A DNA stretch of 64,000 nucleotides from Defluviicoccus sp046348835 (GCA_046348835.1 JAXMDM010000003.1:558001-622000); one strand, 5' to 3'; shown: positions 17,497 to 26,996, counted from the first letter of the stretch. Made by a program: numbers and translations. The notes: a model not told the origin generated them from the sequence alone.

Positions 17497-18318
17497 GTGA
17501 TGTCCAATCCGATCTCTCAATCCGACCTGCAGCAGTGGCGGCGCATTCCGGTGCGGGCTGTCCTCGTCGCCAAACGAATCGATCTGCGCCCGCTCTACCG
17601 AACCGACAGCCTCGCTACCGCACCGCTGGCGCTCTCGTCGGGGGCGGACGGGGTGGCGGTGCTCTTCCGCTATGGCGTCGCGGTGATGTTCCGCATGAAC
17701 GCGGTCGAGCAGGCGGCCTTCCTCAAGTCCCTGGCCAGCGTCTGCGAGGATCCGCTGGAGGAGACGGAAAGCGAAGACGCGGAGATCGTCGTCGACGCGA
17801 CCGCGGAGGAGCGGGTGGGTGCCACCGGGATCATCCATCTGCGCGCGGTTTCCATGGAGCGACTGCTGCTCGTCGCCGACGTCCTGGCGAAGTCGGTGGC
17901 GCTCGCCTTCGACGAACGCCGGGCCGGCCTGGTCTTCGATCGCGTCGAGCCGGTGGCCGAGCGCCTGCGCTCGGCGGGCGGTAGACGGCTGTCGGCGCGC
18001 GAGCTTCTCGCCCACATCGGCGACGTGCTGATGACCCAGCACCGGATGGTCGGACGGGTCGAGGTGACCGAGAAGCCGGAGTTGCTGTGGGACCGGCCGG
18101 AACTGGAGCGCTTGTACCTTCGCCTGCAGGAGGAGTACGAACTGCCGGAGCGCGACCGGGCGCTCAGTCGCAAGCTCGCCCTCATCCGGGAGACGGCGAC
18201 GACGGCGTTGGGTCTGCTCCAGGCGCGCCGCAGTCACCGGGTGGAGTGGTACATCGTTATTCTCATCGTCATCGAGATCGTCCTGTCGCTCTACGAGATG
18301 GCGCACGTGCACACCTGA
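17497..18318 (+). CDS. RMD1/YagE family (DUF155) membrane protein
   Basis: A 273-residue member of the Rmd1 family, known in mitochondria and bacteria. The diagnostic C-terminus is complete: LQEEYELPERDRALSRKL, then an RRSHRVEWYIVILIVIEIVL stretch containing the single transmembrane helix. In the mitochondrial relatives the family supports translation or membrane organisation; the bacterial role is unknown. Start is the double ATG at 17497. It is flanked by unrelated genes and probably monocistronic. Confidence 0.85.
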   Translation: MMSNPISQSDLQQWRRIPVRAVLVAKRIDLRPLYRTDSLATAPLALSSGADGVAVLFRYGVAVMFRMNAVEQAAFLKSLASVCEDPLEETESEDAEIVVDATAEERVGATGIIHLRAVSMERLLLVADVLAKSVALAFDERRAGLVFDRVEPVAERLRSAGGRRLSARELLAHIGDVLMTQHRMVGRVEVTEKPELLWDRPELERLYLRLQEEYELPERDRALSRKLALIRETATTALGLLQARRSHRVEWYIVILIVIEIVLSLYEMAHVHT

Positions 18319-18519
18319 GGGCGTGTCACCGGGACGAATGGCCCCGAACGGGCTAAGCTCCTGAGAACATGCGCGATTTTTCACCCAGCGGTAGCATGGG
18401 GCCGTACTCCGATGCTATGCTTTCGCCTCGGGCGAGAGGAAGGCGAGCACACAGGGGGATCGGCGGGCCGCGGCCCATGAACACCAGACGGACGCGATAT
18501 CGAACCACGAGGAGGACAG

Positions 18520-19545
18520 ATGAAAAGATATGCATTAATGGCGGCGCTTGCCCTGCTCGGCGTCGGCAGCGCTGCCACGCCGGGCGTCGCCGGGCCCACC
18601 CTCGACGCGGTGAAGGCGCGTGGATCGCTCGTCTGCGGCGTGCACACGGGGCTCTACGGCTTCAGTGCGCCCGATGACAAGGGAGTGTGGCACGGCATCG
18701 ATGTCGATATGTGCCGGGCCGTGGCCGCCGCCGTGTTCGGCGACGCCAACAAGGTGAAGTATGTGCCGCTGAGCGCCCAGGCCAGGCTCACCGCGCTGCA
18801 GTCGGGCGAGATCGACATGCTGTCGCGCAACACCACCTGGACGCTCACCCGCGCCACCGCCAACGGGCTGAACTTCGCGCCGGTCAACTATTACGACGGC
18901 CAGGGCTTCCTCGTCGCCAAGAAGCTGGGGGTGAAGAGCGCCAAGGAGCTGAACGGCGCCACCGTGTGTGTGCAGACGGGGACGACCACCGAACTCAACC
19001 TCGCCGACTATTTCCGCGCCAATAAGATGGAGCTGAAACCGGTCACCATCGAGAAATACGAGGAGGTGACCGCCGCCTTCGTCTCCGGACGCTGCGACGC
19101 GATGACCTCCGATGCCTCGCAGCTCGCCGCCATTCGCGCCAATGACGTGCCCAATCCGGACGACTACGTGCTGCTGCCGGAACTGATTTCGAAGGAACCG
19201 CTGGCGCCGGCGGTGCGCCAGGGCGACGATCAGTGGTACGATGTGGTGTCCTGGTCCATCTACGCGATGATCGAGGCGGAGGAGCGGGGGATCACCTCGG
19301 CCAATGTGGACGAGATGCTGAAGAGTGCCGACCCCAACGTCAAACGCATCCTCGGCGTCACCCCGGGCTTCGGTCAGGCCCTCGGCATCGACGAAAAATG
19401 GGCCTACAACGTCATCAAGCAGGTGGGCAACTACGGCGAAAGCTTCGAGCGCAACGTCGGTATGGACTCCAAGCTGAAGCTGGCACGCGGCTTGAATGCG
19501 CAATGGACCAGCGGCGGGCTGCAGTACTCGCCGCCGTTCCGCTAA
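18520..19545 (+). CDS. aapJ: General L-amino acid ABC transporter substrate-binding protein
   Basis: A 341-residue periplasmic protein of the AapJ/BztA group. It has a signal peptide ending near PGVAG, and the family N-terminal pattern TLDAVKARGSLVCGVHTGL. The conserved core is WHGIDVDMCRAVAAAVFGD and DMLSRNTTWTLTRATANGLN. Start ATG 18520 follows GAGGAGG. It captures a broad range of L-amino acids and feeds the AapQMP membrane complex encoded just downstream. Confidence 0.95.
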   Translation: MKRYALMAALALLGVGSAATPGVAGPTLDAVKARGSLVCGVHTGLYGFSAPDDKGVWHGIDVDMCRAVAAAVFGDANKVKYVPLSAQARLTALQSGEIDMLSRNTTWTLTRATANGLNFAPVNYYDGQGFLVAKKLGVKSAKELNGATVCVQTGTTTELNLADYFRANKMELKPVTIEKYEEVTAAFVSGRCDAMTSDASQLAAIRANDVPNPDDYVLLPELISKEPLAPAVRQGDDQWYDVVSWSIYAMIEAEERGITSANVDEMLKSADPNVKRILGVTPGFGQALGIDEKWAYNVIKQVGNYGESFERNVGMDSKLKLARGLNAQWTSGGLQYSPPFR

Positions 19546-19553
19546 AATCCATC

Positions 19554-19595
19554 GCCGCTCCGGCCGGGTGAATGGTCACCGACGGCCGGGGCGGC
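19554..19595 (+). promoter_or_regulatory. Intercistronic hairpin between aapJ and aapQ
   Basis: A 13-bp stem (arms 19554-19566 and 19583-19595, one G-U pair) with a 16-base loop lies directly after the aapJ stop. There is no T-run. Such structures after binding-protein genes commonly protect or attenuate the transcript so that the binding protein is made in excess of the membrane subunits; that role is inferred. Confidence 0.5.
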
Positions 19596-19615
19596 CCCGG
19601 AGCCGGCGCGATGAC

Positions 19616-20806
19616 ATGATGCACGGGGCTTCCAAGATGCCGGCAACGGCGCGTGTGGCCTGGTGGAACGACCGGCGCATCCGCGCCATCCTCTACCAGA
19701 TTGCGGTTCTGGGCGGCGTCATCGCCCTGATCGCCTACCTCGTCTCCAACACCCTTGCCAACCTGGAAGCCCGGCAGATCGCCACCGGGTTCGGCTTCCT
19801 CGGCCGCGAAGCCGGGTTCGGCATCAGCGAGAGCGTGATCTCCTACAGTCCGGCCGACACCTACTTCCAGGCGCTGGTGGTGGGCGTGGTCAACACCCTG
19901 CTGGTCTCGGTGATTGGGATCGCGCTTGCCACCCTGATCGGCATCGTCGCCGGCGTCGCCCGGCTGTCGCGCAACTGGATCGTCGCCCGGCTGGCCGGTG
20001 TCTATGTGGAAGGACTGCGCAATATCCCGGTCCTGCTGCAGCTGTTCTTCTGGTACTCGCTGATCACCGAGGGGCTGCCGGGGCCTCGCCAGGCGCTCAA
20101 CCCGCTGTCGGGGGTGTTTCTGTCCGCCCGCGGCCTGAAGCTGCCGATCCCGGTGTGGGATCCCACCTACCTGTGGATGGGCGTGGCGTGCGCCGCCGGC
20201 CTGATCGGAACCTGGGCGATCGCCCGCTGGGCGCGCCGGCGCCAGGAGGAGAGCGGGCGGCCGTTTCCGGTCCTCCGCTGCGGCCTCGCCCTCATCCTCG
20301 GCCTGCCTCTTCTCGTCTGGCTGATCGGCGGTGCACCCCTGACCCTCGACGTGCCCCACCTCGCCGGGTTCAACTTCACCGGCGGGATGACCATCAGCCC
20401 CGAGTTCACCGCCCTTTTGGTCGGCCTCGTGCTCTACACCGGCAGCTTCATCGCCGAGATCGTCCGCGGCGGTATCCTCGCCGTTCCCCACGGCCAGACC
20501 GAGGCCGGCCTCGCCGTCGGTCTCAGCCGCGCTCAGGTCCTGCGCCTGATCACCTTGCCACAGGCGCTCAGGGTCATCATTCCTCCCCTGACCAGCCAGT
20601 ACCTCAACCTTACCAAGAATTCGTCGCTGGCCGTCGCCATCGGCTATCCCGATCTGGTCAGCGTCGCCAACACCACCATCAATCAGACCGGCCAGGCGGT
20701 GGAAGGCGTCGCCATCATCATGGCGGTTTACCTCACCGTCAGTCTGTCCATCTCCACCTTCATGAACTGGTATAACCGCAGGATTGCGGTGCGGGGTGCG
20801 CGATGA
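19616..20806 (+). CDS. aapQ: General L-amino acid ABC transporter permease AapQ
   Basis: A 396-residue permease of the polar amino-acid family. The N-terminal helix is preceded by WWNDRRIRAILYQ, the long periplasmic insert characteristic of AapQ is present, and the C-terminal EAA loop reads EAGLAVGLSRAQVLRLITLP. Starts at ATG 19616 or 19619. The stop overlaps the aapM start by 4 bp (ATGA). Confidence 0.93.
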   Translation: MMHGASKMPATARVAWWNDRRIRAILYQIAVLGGVIALIAYLVSNTLANLEARQIATGFGFLGREAGFGISESVISYSPADTYFQALVVGVVNTLLVSVIGIALATLIGIVAGVARLSRNWIVARLAGVYVEGLRNIPVLLQLFFWYSLITEGLPGPRQALNPLSGVFLSARGLKLPIPVWDPTYLWMGVACAAGLIGTWAIARWARRRQEESGRPFPVLRCGLALILGLPLLVWLIGGAPLTLDVPHLAGFNFTGGMTISPEFTALLVGLVLYTGSFIAEIVRGGILAVPHGQTEAGLAVGLSRAQVLRLITLPQALRVIIPPLTSQYLNLTKNSSLAVAIGYPDLVSVANTTINQTGQAVEGVAIIMAVYLTVSLSISTFMNWYNRRIAVRGAR

Positions 20807-22074
20807 GCGGCGACCGCGGGCGGGAAGAGCAGAAGCCGGGGCTGGGTGGCGCTTCCGAGCCCGCCACCCCAGGGTCCGCCACCCCAGGGTCCGCGGCCCC
20901 GGGGTCGGCCGGGGAAGAGCGGCGGCCCTACGAGGAGCAGCCGGAAGATATCTTTGCCCGCGAGGAGGAACCGGTCGAACCGCGCCGTTTCCCGCAGCGG
21001 CCGCCGGCCGGCGAAGGTCTCGGCGTCATTCTCCTCCGCTGGGCGAAGGAAAACCTGTTCTCCAGCCCGTGGAACACGGCGCTGACCCTGGTCGCCCTGT
21101 GGCTCCTCCTGCAGGCGCTGCCGCCGCTCATCTCCTGGGCCTTCATCGATGCGGTGTGGACCGGCGGCAGCCCGGCAGACTGCCGCGATGCCACCGGCGC
21201 CTGCTGGACGATGGTGGAGCAAAAGCACCGCTTCATCCTCTTCGGCCTCTATCCCTTCAATGAGCACTGGCGGCCGCTGCTGGCGGTGGCGCTGTTCATC
21301 GGCGTGATCGCCGTCAGCTGCTACCCGCCCTTCTGGCGGTCGTGGCTGCTGGCGTTGTGGGTTCTCGTCCTCACCAGCTGCGCCGTCCTCATGTGGGGCG
21401 GGGTGCTGGGGCTGAGCTTCGTTCCCACCGATCTCTGGGGCGGTCTGCCGCTGACCCTGATCCTGGCCGCCGTCGGCATGATCGGCTCCTTCCCCCTCGC
21501 CATCCTGCTCGCCCTCGGCCGCCGGTCGGAGATGCCCGCCATTCGCGCCGTCTGCGTCGGTTTCATCGAGTTCGTCCGCGGCGTGCCGCTCATCAGCGTG
21601 CTGTTCATGGCGTCGGTGATGTTCCCCTTGTTCCTGCCGGAGGGGGTGACCATCAACAAGCTGCTGCGGGCGCTGGTGGGGATCATCCTGTTTACCGCCG
21701 CCTATCTGGCGGAGGCGGTGCGCGGCGGCTTGCAGGCGGTCCCGCGCGGCCAGTACGAGGCGGCGGACGCCCTCGGCCTCGGCTACTGGAAGAAAACGTT
21801 GCTCATCGTCATGCCGCAGGCCCTGAAGATCGCCATCCCGCCGCTGGTCAACCAGTTCATCAGCATGTTCAAGGACACCTCGCTGGTGATCATCATCGGC
21901 CTGTTCGACCTGCTGACGACGGCGAAGACCGCGATTGCCGATCCGCAGTGGCGGCAGTTCTATATCGAAAGCTATGTCTTCATAGCCCTCATCTATTGGG
22001 GATTCTGTTTCTTCATGTCGCGCTACAGCCTGTTCATCGAGAGACGACTGGCCGTCGGCCAGCGCCGCGTTTGA
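20803..22074 (+). CDS. aapM: General L-amino acid ABC transporter permease AapM
   Basis: A 423-residue permease. The EAA loop is EAADALGLGYWKKTLLIVMP and the family end pattern FIESYVFIALIYWGFCFFMS is nearly intact (YIESYVFIALIYWGF). The N-terminal cytoplasmic extension contains three tandem five-residue units (ATPGS, ATPGS, AAPGS) from a 15-bp DNA repeat at 20863-20907, so the length of this tail may vary between strains. Confidence 0.93.
   Translation: MSGDRGREEQKPGLGGASEPATPGSATPGSAAPGSAGEERRPYEEQPEDIFAREEEPVEPRRFPQRPPAGEGLGVILLRWAKENLFSSPWNTALTLVALWLLLQALPPLISWAFIDAVWTGGSPADCRDATGACWTMVEQKHRFILFGLYPFNEHWRPLLAVALFIGVIAVSCYPPFWRSWLLALWVLVLTSCAVLMWGGVLGLSFVPTDLWGGLPLTLILAAVGMIGSFPLAILLALGRRSEMPAIRAVCVGFIEFVRGVPLISVLFMASVMFPLFLPEGVTINKLLRALVGIILFTAAYLAEAVRGGLQAVPRGQYEAADALGLGYWKKTLLIVMPQALKIAIPPLVNQFISMFKDTSLVIIIGLFDLLTTAKTAIADPQWRQFYIESYVFIALIYWGFCFFMSRYSLFIERRLAVGQRRV
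20863..20907 (+). repeat. 15-bp tandem repeat within aapM
   Basis: Three consecutive 15-bp units (GCCACCCCAGGGTCC twice, then a diverged copy). In-frame, it encodes the Pro/Ala/Gly/Ser repeats of the AapM N-terminal tail; gain or loss of units would keep the frame. Confidence 0.8.
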
Positions 22075-22090
22075 GAGGGACGCCCTGCCT

Positions 22091-22858
22091 TTGCCCACCG
22101 CCGCCGTACCGTCCGATCCGTCGCCGCCGATCATCCGTCTCGACCAGGTCAACAAGTGGTATGGCTCGTTCCACGTCCTGAAGGACGTGTCCCTCGACGT
22201 CGGCCGCGGCGAACGGGTCGTCGTCTGCGGGCCGTCGGGCTCCGGCAAGTCGACGATGATCCGCTGCGTCAACGCCCTCGAGCGCCATCAGTCGGGACAT
22301 CTCATCGTCAACGGCACCGAGCTCACCAACGACATCCGCACCGTCGAGACGGTGCGCCGCGAGGTCGGCATGGTGTTCCAGCAGTTCAACCTGTTTCCCC
22401 ATCTGACGGTTCTGGAGAACCTGACGCTGGGCCCGGTCTGGGTGAAGAAGTCGCCGAAAAAGCAGGCCATCGCCGTCGCGATGGAATACCTGGGCCGGGT
22501 CCGCATCCCCGAGCAGGCGAACAAGTACCCGGGCCAGCTCTCCGGCGGCCAGCAGCAGCGGGTCGCCATCGCCCGCGCCCTGTGCATGAAGCCCGAGATC
22601 ATGCTGTTCGACGAACCGACCTCGGCCCTCGATCCGGAGATGATCAAGGAGGTGCTGGACGTCATGGTGGAACTGGCGGAAGGCGGGATGACGATGATCT
22701 GCGTGACCCACGAAATGGGTTTCGCCAAGACGGTGGCCAACAGCGTCGTCTTCATGGACGAAGGGATGATCGTCGAGCGGGCGCCACCCGCCGAGTTTTT
22801 CTCCGCCCCCAAATCGGATCGCACCCGCAAGTTCCTCAGCCAGATCCTCGCCCATTAA
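22091..22858 (+). CDS. aapP: General L-amino acid ABC transporter ATP-binding protein AapP
   Basis: A 255-residue ABC ATPase starting at TTG 22091. Walker A is GPSGSGKST, the Q-loop is MVFQQFNLFPHLTV, the signature is LSGGQQQRVAIARALCM, Walker B is IMLFDEPTSALDPE, and the switch is VTHEMGFAK. All are typical of amino-acid importers. It closes the aapJQMP operon. No intrinsic terminator is visible after the stop. Confidence 0.93.
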   Translation: MPTAAVPSDPSPPIIRLDQVNKWYGSFHVLKDVSLDVGRGERVVVCGPSGSGKSTMIRCVNALERHQSGHLIVNGTELTNDIRTVETVRREVGMVFQQFNLFPHLTVLENLTLGPVWVKKSPKKQAIAVAMEYLGRVRIPEQANKYPGQLSGGQQQRVAIARALCMKPEIMLFDEPTSALDPEMIKEVLDVMVELAEGGMTMICVTHEMGFAKTVANSVVFMDEGMIVERAPPAEFFSAPKSDRTRKFLSQILAH

Positions 22859-22902
22859 CGACGCCGCCCCTTCCGTTCGTTGTTGCGCACGATGCCATCT
22901 TG

Positions 22903-23246
22903 TTATGACGCGTCGCGTTCTCGAAAAGGGATGGGGGTCATACGGTGCCCGAGCGGGTAGCGAGAAGCGCCGGTTCGGCCGTCATCAATGAACCGCTCCA
23001 GCTTGCCCATGGCCCGCAGATAGGCGACCGAGCCGTCGCAGCCGAAGTCGCTTTCGCTCCGATCGACGACGACCGTCGGCTGGCACCAACCTTCTTTGCG
23101 GACATGAAAGACATAGGTCGTTCATCGACCAGAACGCGGATTTCCTGCAGCTCGCCGCGGTCCTTGTCCCAGGGATAGGCCGCGTCGGCGGCGCCGCTCG
23201 ACAACATCAACAAGAGCGCACAAATGCGAGCGAGCCTTTTCTTCAT
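22903..23246 (-). pseudogene. Secreted small protein gene with a frameshift
   Basis: From ATG 23246 the frame encodes a clear signal peptide (KKRLARICALLLMLSSGAADA) and AYPWDKDRGELQEIRVLVDE. Near 23117 the sensible coding switches frame: the second frame continues YVFHVRKEGWCQPTVVV, then SDFGCDGSVAYLRAMGKLER and ends at TAA 22903. Staying in the first frame gives an Ala/Ser-rich tail to 22938 without protein-like character. One base missing around 23115-23120 explains it. It may be a true pseudogene or a sequencing error. The intact product would be about 113 residues with two cysteines. Family not recognised. Confidence 0.6.
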
Positions 23247-23421
23247 GCCTCCCCTTCGCTTGGTCAGCGGACGAACATTTTGGCGAGGCTACTACCCTTT
23301 CGAGATGGGGGCAGCAACGACGACTCTGACTTTTTTGTGCGGTTTTGGGGTATTCAGGGGGGAGGAGGGGAGATAGGCTAACGCGAGACCGGCCGGAGAG
23401 CCGGCGTGGGGCGTTTGCGCA

Positions 23422-24408
23422 ATGAATGAGCGTTATCTCCGCAACTATTGCCGGATTAACACCACCAATCTCGACCAGGCGCGCGAACAGGTGGGTCGGC
23501 TGTGGGAACGGCATGAATCTTACCTGCTGAGCGGCCGCAGCTACGCGCTGCGCTGGCACCAGGCGACGATAGACCGGACCAGCCTCACCTATGCGGAGAC
23601 ACCGTCTCGCCTCAGGGTCATCTGCGGCCCGGTGGGCGATTGCTATCGTCTCTCTATGCACGACGCGGGTTCCATCCATCACCTGATCAACGGCCGGCCG
23701 GTGGCGGCGACGCCGGATCAGGCGGTGCTGCATGTCCCGGGGGAAAATCTCAGCCTGGAGACCGAGCCGTTTCGCCTGTTCATCCTCACCTTCGGGCGCA
23801 GCATCGTCGACAATGCCCTCTATCGTCGATTCGATACCATTCCGAAGCTGGGAGACGCGGGCACCGGCGTTTCCCTGTGCACGCCGCAAGCCAGGACCCT
23901 ACAGTCCTTGTGTCGATGGACGGCGGAGGAACTGGATCGGCCCGAAAGCGGTTTGTGCACCTCGCCGCAAGCGGCGGCGAGCCTGCAGCGGACCCTGCTG
24001 GCGCTGTTTCTGGACGCCATCGACGCCCTGTGTCCGCAGCCGAGCCGGGGGGATTACATGGCGGCGACGCGGTTGGCCCAGATCGAAGCGTGGATCGATG
24101 CCCATTGCGAGGATCCGATCGGGGTCGAGGAAATGGCCGCGGTGGTCGGGGTCAGTGTCCGCAGCGTGCAAGCCATCTTCCGGCGACTGCGCGGGTGCTC
24201 GCCGACGGAGGCCCTGACCCGACGACGGCTCGACCGGGCGAGGCAGAAGCTCCAGAACGCCACGCCGGCAACGCGGGTGACCGACGTGGCGACCGAGTGC
24301 GGCTTCTTCCACTTCGGCCGGTTCGCTCAGCAGTATCGGCGGCTTTTCGGCGAGCCTCCGTCGTGGACGCTGGCACGGGCGACCGGCAGGGTGGTCAGGC
24401 CGGGGTAA
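23422..24408 (+). CDS. AraC family transcriptional regulator
   Basis: A 328-residue regulator. The C-terminal 100 residues hold two helix-turn-helix motifs: GVEEMAAVVGVSVRSVQAIF and TRVTDVATECGFFHFGRFAQQYRRLFGEPPS. The N-terminal 190 residues match the AraC_binding_2 (ligand-sensing) type. It is divergent from the frameshifted secreted-protein gene, with 175 bp between. Its target and effector are unknown; start ATG 23422 lacks a strong Shine-Dalgarno. Confidence 0.9.
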   Translation: MNERYLRNYCRINTTNLDQAREQVGRLWERHESYLLSGRSYALRWHQATIDRTSLTYAETPSRLRVICGPVGDCYRLSMHDAGSIHHLINGRPVAATPDQAVLHVPGENLSLETEPFRLFILTFGRSIVDNALYRRFDTIPKLGDAGTGVSLCTPQARTLQSLCRWTAEELDRPESGLCTSPQAAASLQRTLLALFLDAIDALCPQPSRGDYMAATRLAQIEAWIDAHCEDPIGVEEMAAVVGVSVRSVQAIFRRLRGCSPTEALTRRRLDRARQKLQNATPATRVTDVATECGFFHFGRFAQQYRRLFGEPPSWTLARATGRVVRPG

Positions 24409-24808
24409 GCGATGTCCGAATTGCGAAAACGAGAGCGGCCGCGCCAGGGGGATAGCATCGGGGTGCCGTCAGGCGCGATGCTATTGGGGAATCGACACGC
24501 GTCATGCACTGGACCTAGCCATTCAGGCAGGGCGAACGAGGGGGGGAGCACCGTGGGGCTGGCTGATTTGAGCCCCATACCGGGCCGCGCCTCGGGGGGT
24601 GTTTTCGGCGCGGCCCGGCTCCTGGACCGGTGTGCTCGGTTGTCCGCTTAAAGGGGGGGGTGGGACAACCGCAGACCAGGCTTCCTACAGTCGACTCTTT
24701 GCCCGGTCGAAGTCCAGCTAAAAAAATACACGGCAGCCACCCGCAAAGAGCGCGACGGTCGATCATAGCGCTCGATCATCAATAGGCCCGCGAACAAAGG
24801 GAAATGCC
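24409..24808. other. Gene-free stretch with one strong palindrome
   Basis: I see no convincing gene in these 400 bp between the convergent AraC and GTPase genes. It holds a perfect 12-bp stem (24580-24591 with 24607-24618, loop rich in G and T), a run of eight G at about 24653, and an A-run near 24720 that could serve as a U-tract for the minus strand but has no adjacent hairpin. Confidence 0.5.
24580..24618. repeat. Perfect 12-bp inverted repeat
   Basis: Arms CCGGGCCGCGCC and GGCGCGGCCCGG separated by 15 bases. It lies between two convergent genes, so it could end transcription from either side in a factor-dependent manner; it has no T-run. Confidence 0.6.
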
Positions 24809-26116
24809 TCAGTCGCGCCGCCGCTCGATGCGTGCCAGGAGCCGCTCGCGCAGGGGCGACAGCACGCTATCCTGATCGAGGCCACCGAGAATCTCGCGGA
24901 CGATCGCCTTGGCGCCCCGCGGCCCCCAGCCGCCGTCGCGGAAGTAGCGGTTGGCCGCCTGGCCGACCACATAGCAGGTCCATGCCGCGGCCAGCGCCTG
25001 CGGCACCGCCATCACCGCGTGGCCGACGATGGGGGCCGCCGTCTTCATCGCCCCCGAGAGAAGATGGGTCGCCCACTCCACCGTCACCGCGATGCCCCAG
25101 GCGCCGAGAATCTCCCGGATCAGGCGGTTGGCGTTGGCGCGGGAGAAGCGCTGGCCGTAAACCTCGCCCAGCTTCTGCACCATCATCCCGTCGGACAGGG
25201 CGCCGCCGGCGATGTCGGCGATGGGGATCGGATTGAGGGCGACCGCCGACGCCTTGATCCACATGAACCGGCTGATCAGCCTCTCCGCCTCCGCCTGCCG
25301 CGCCTCAACCTTCAGCCGGGCCAGGCGCTCCGACACCTCGGCGGCGAACAGGTTGGCATTGAGGGCGACCACCGCCTTACCTTCCCGGCTCAGGATTTCG
25401 AGGACCCGTGCCTGCAGGTCCTCGATGATCGGCACCCGCCGCACCTCCTCTTCATGCTCGCGGCCGTCGGGGTCGGTCACCAGGCGGATCGAAGGGGTGG
25501 GATCGGCGGCGGCAAAGACGATGTCGGCCTCGCCGATCATCGGTGCCACCCGCCGGCGCACCGAGGCCAACGTCTCCTCCAACTCCCGACGCTTGAACAG
25601 ATCGATCTTGTTGAGGACGAGGACGATGGGCTTGTCCAGTTCGTGCAGCAGCTTCAGCGCCGCGTATTCCACGTCGTTGAGGTCGCCGAAGCTGACGAAG
25701 AGCACGATGTCCGAGTAGCGCACCGCCTTGTGGGCGAGAACCGCCCGGTCGAGACCGCCGACCTCGTTAATGCCGGGGGTATCGACGACGATCAGCTTGC
25801 TGTCGCCGAGGCCGGGGAATTCCTTCAGCGCCGGCGTCCACTGATGGCGGGTCTGCTCGCGGGTCTTGCCGCCCTCGGCGGAGGTGGCGAACACCCGGCG
25901 GCCGAGAAGCGCATTGAGAAGCGAGCTTTTGCCCGAATTGATCTCACCGAAGGCGGCAATCTCGACGACGCCTTGCTCCAGCTTGCCGAGCATGGTGTCG
26001 ATATCGGCGAGATCCTCGGCGACGGCCTCGCGCTCGTGCTCCCGCAACTCGTCCGATCGCGCCAGGCGGCGCAGGGTGTCGAGGGTGTCGGCGTAGTGGC
26101 GATCGGTGGTCGGCAT
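24809..26116 (-). CDS. Dynamin-like/DUF697 GTPase
   Basis: A 435-residue GTPase. The P-loop is AFGEINSGKSSLLNALLG, G3 is VVDTPGINEVGG, and G4 is LVLNKIDLF. The C-terminal third is a DUF697-type hydrophobic domain (NPIPIADIAGGALSDGMMVQ), which usually associates with membranes. Start ATG 26116 is the first that leaves a sensible N-terminus. It is followed on the same strand, 43 bp upstream in coordinates, by a second smaller GTPase-like gene, so the two probably form one transcript. Function unknown, possibly membrane remodelling or stress. Confidence 0.85.
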   Translation of the reverse strand: MPTTDRHYADTLDTLRRLARSDELREHEREAVAEDLADIDTMLGKLEQGVVEIAAFGEINSGKSSLLNALLGRRVFATSAEGGKTREQTRHQWTPALKEFPGLGDSKLIVVDTPGINEVGGLDRAVLAHKAVRYSDIVLFVSFGDLNDVEYAALKLLHELDKPIVLVLNKIDLFKRRELEETLASVRRRVAPMIGEADIVFAAADPTPSIRLVTDPDGREHEEEVRRVPIIEDLQARVLEILSREGKAVVALNANLFAAEVSERLARLKVEARQAEAERLISRFMWIKASAVALNPIPIADIAGGALSDGMMVQKLGEVYGQRFSRANANRLIREILGAWGIAVTVEWATHLLSGAMKTAAPIVGHAVMAVPQALAAAWTCYVVGQAANRYFRDGGWGPRGAKAIVREILGGLDQDSVLSPLRERLLARIERRRD

Positions 26117-26159
26117 GGGGCACCGGACAGAGGCGGCGACGCGGCCGCAGGGGAAAAGG

Positions 26160-26996
26160 TCAGCGCCGCAGACAGCGGACGACGCGGGCGGTGACGGCGG
26201 CGACATCGGCCGGCCGCGCGACGGGGGCTTCCACCTCATCGCCGGCGGCGTCGCGGACGACGCGCACCGCCGGCAACGGATCGGCAGCGGCCTCTACAAT
26301 ATCATCGGCAGCGACCAGACCGCCAAGGCGGCGAACGACCGCCTGCATGGTTTCGGCGCGGGCAGCGGCATTGCGCTGGTCCGACTTGTTGAGGACGACG
26401 ATCGGCGCCGCTCCGCGCTCCACCAGCGCCTTGATCGCCGCGAATTCGTAGTCGCGCAGATCCTGATCGGCGACGAACAGCACCACATGAGCGGTGAGCG
26501 CCGGCGCGAGCAGTTCCAGATTAGCGGCGAAGTCGCTGCCGAGGGCCGGGATCTCGACGATCTCAATGGGCGGCAGCCCGGCCTGTTCCCCCACCAGGGC
26601 GGTCAGTCCGGCGGCGACCTGGCTCTTGCCGGTGCGGCTCACCCCGGCGATGGCGATCCGGGCCGTCTCGGCGGCGCCCAGCCGCTTCGCCCGCAGGGCG
26701 ACATCGCGCGGGTCGCCCTCCAGTCCGTGCTTGGCGAACAGCCGGTCCAAACGGGCTTCCGCCGTCGTCCGGGCGACCCGCGGCTTCTCCTTTGCCGGCT
26801 TCGGACCGCGGATCATGGCGCGCACGGCGAACACGCACACCGCGGTGATGGCGACGATGCCGACACCGTAGGCGAGACGGAGTTCCTCGCTTTGCAGTTC
26901 GTCCAGGGTGAGGAGAACCCGCGAGAACATGACCACCGCGGCCACGGCGCCGATGACGGCGGCGATCAGGGTAAGGGTGTGGGTTAGTCTTTGCAT
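26160..26996 (-). CDS. Membrane-anchored GTPase-like protein with degenerate G3
   Basis: A 278-residue protein with two N-terminal transmembrane helices (residues about 8-27 and 45-62), then a GTPase fold. The P-loop is AIAGVSRTGKSQVAAGL and G4 is VVLNKSDQ. The G3 position reads EIPALGSDF, lacking the DxxG aspartate, so hydrolysis may be impaired. Start ATG 26996. It is upstream of, and co-directional with, the DUF697 GTPase; the pair may form a heteromeric membrane complex. Confidence 0.7.
   Translation of the reverse strand: MQRLTHTLTLIAAVIGAVAAVVMFSRVLLTLDELQSEELRLAYGVGIVAITAVCVFAVRAMIRGPKPAKEKPRVARTTAEARLDRLFAKHGLEGDPRDVALRAKRLGAAETARIAIAGVSRTGKSQVAAGLTALVGEQAGLPPIEIVEIPALGSDFAANLELLAPALTAHVVLFVADQDLRDYEFAAIKALVERGAAPIVVLNKSDQRNAAARAETMQAVVRRLGGLVAADDIVEAAADPLPAVRVVRDAAGDEVEAPVARPADVAAVTARVVRCLRR

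Noticed and set aside
23247..23421. Rho-independent terminator at the T-run near 23330
   Set aside because: Six T are present but no GC stem precedes them on either strand.
24412..24651. 79-codon plus-strand frame after the AraC gene
   Set aside because: No homology sense, Gly/Arg/Ser-rich, includes the palindrome at 24580, and no plausible ribosome-binding site.
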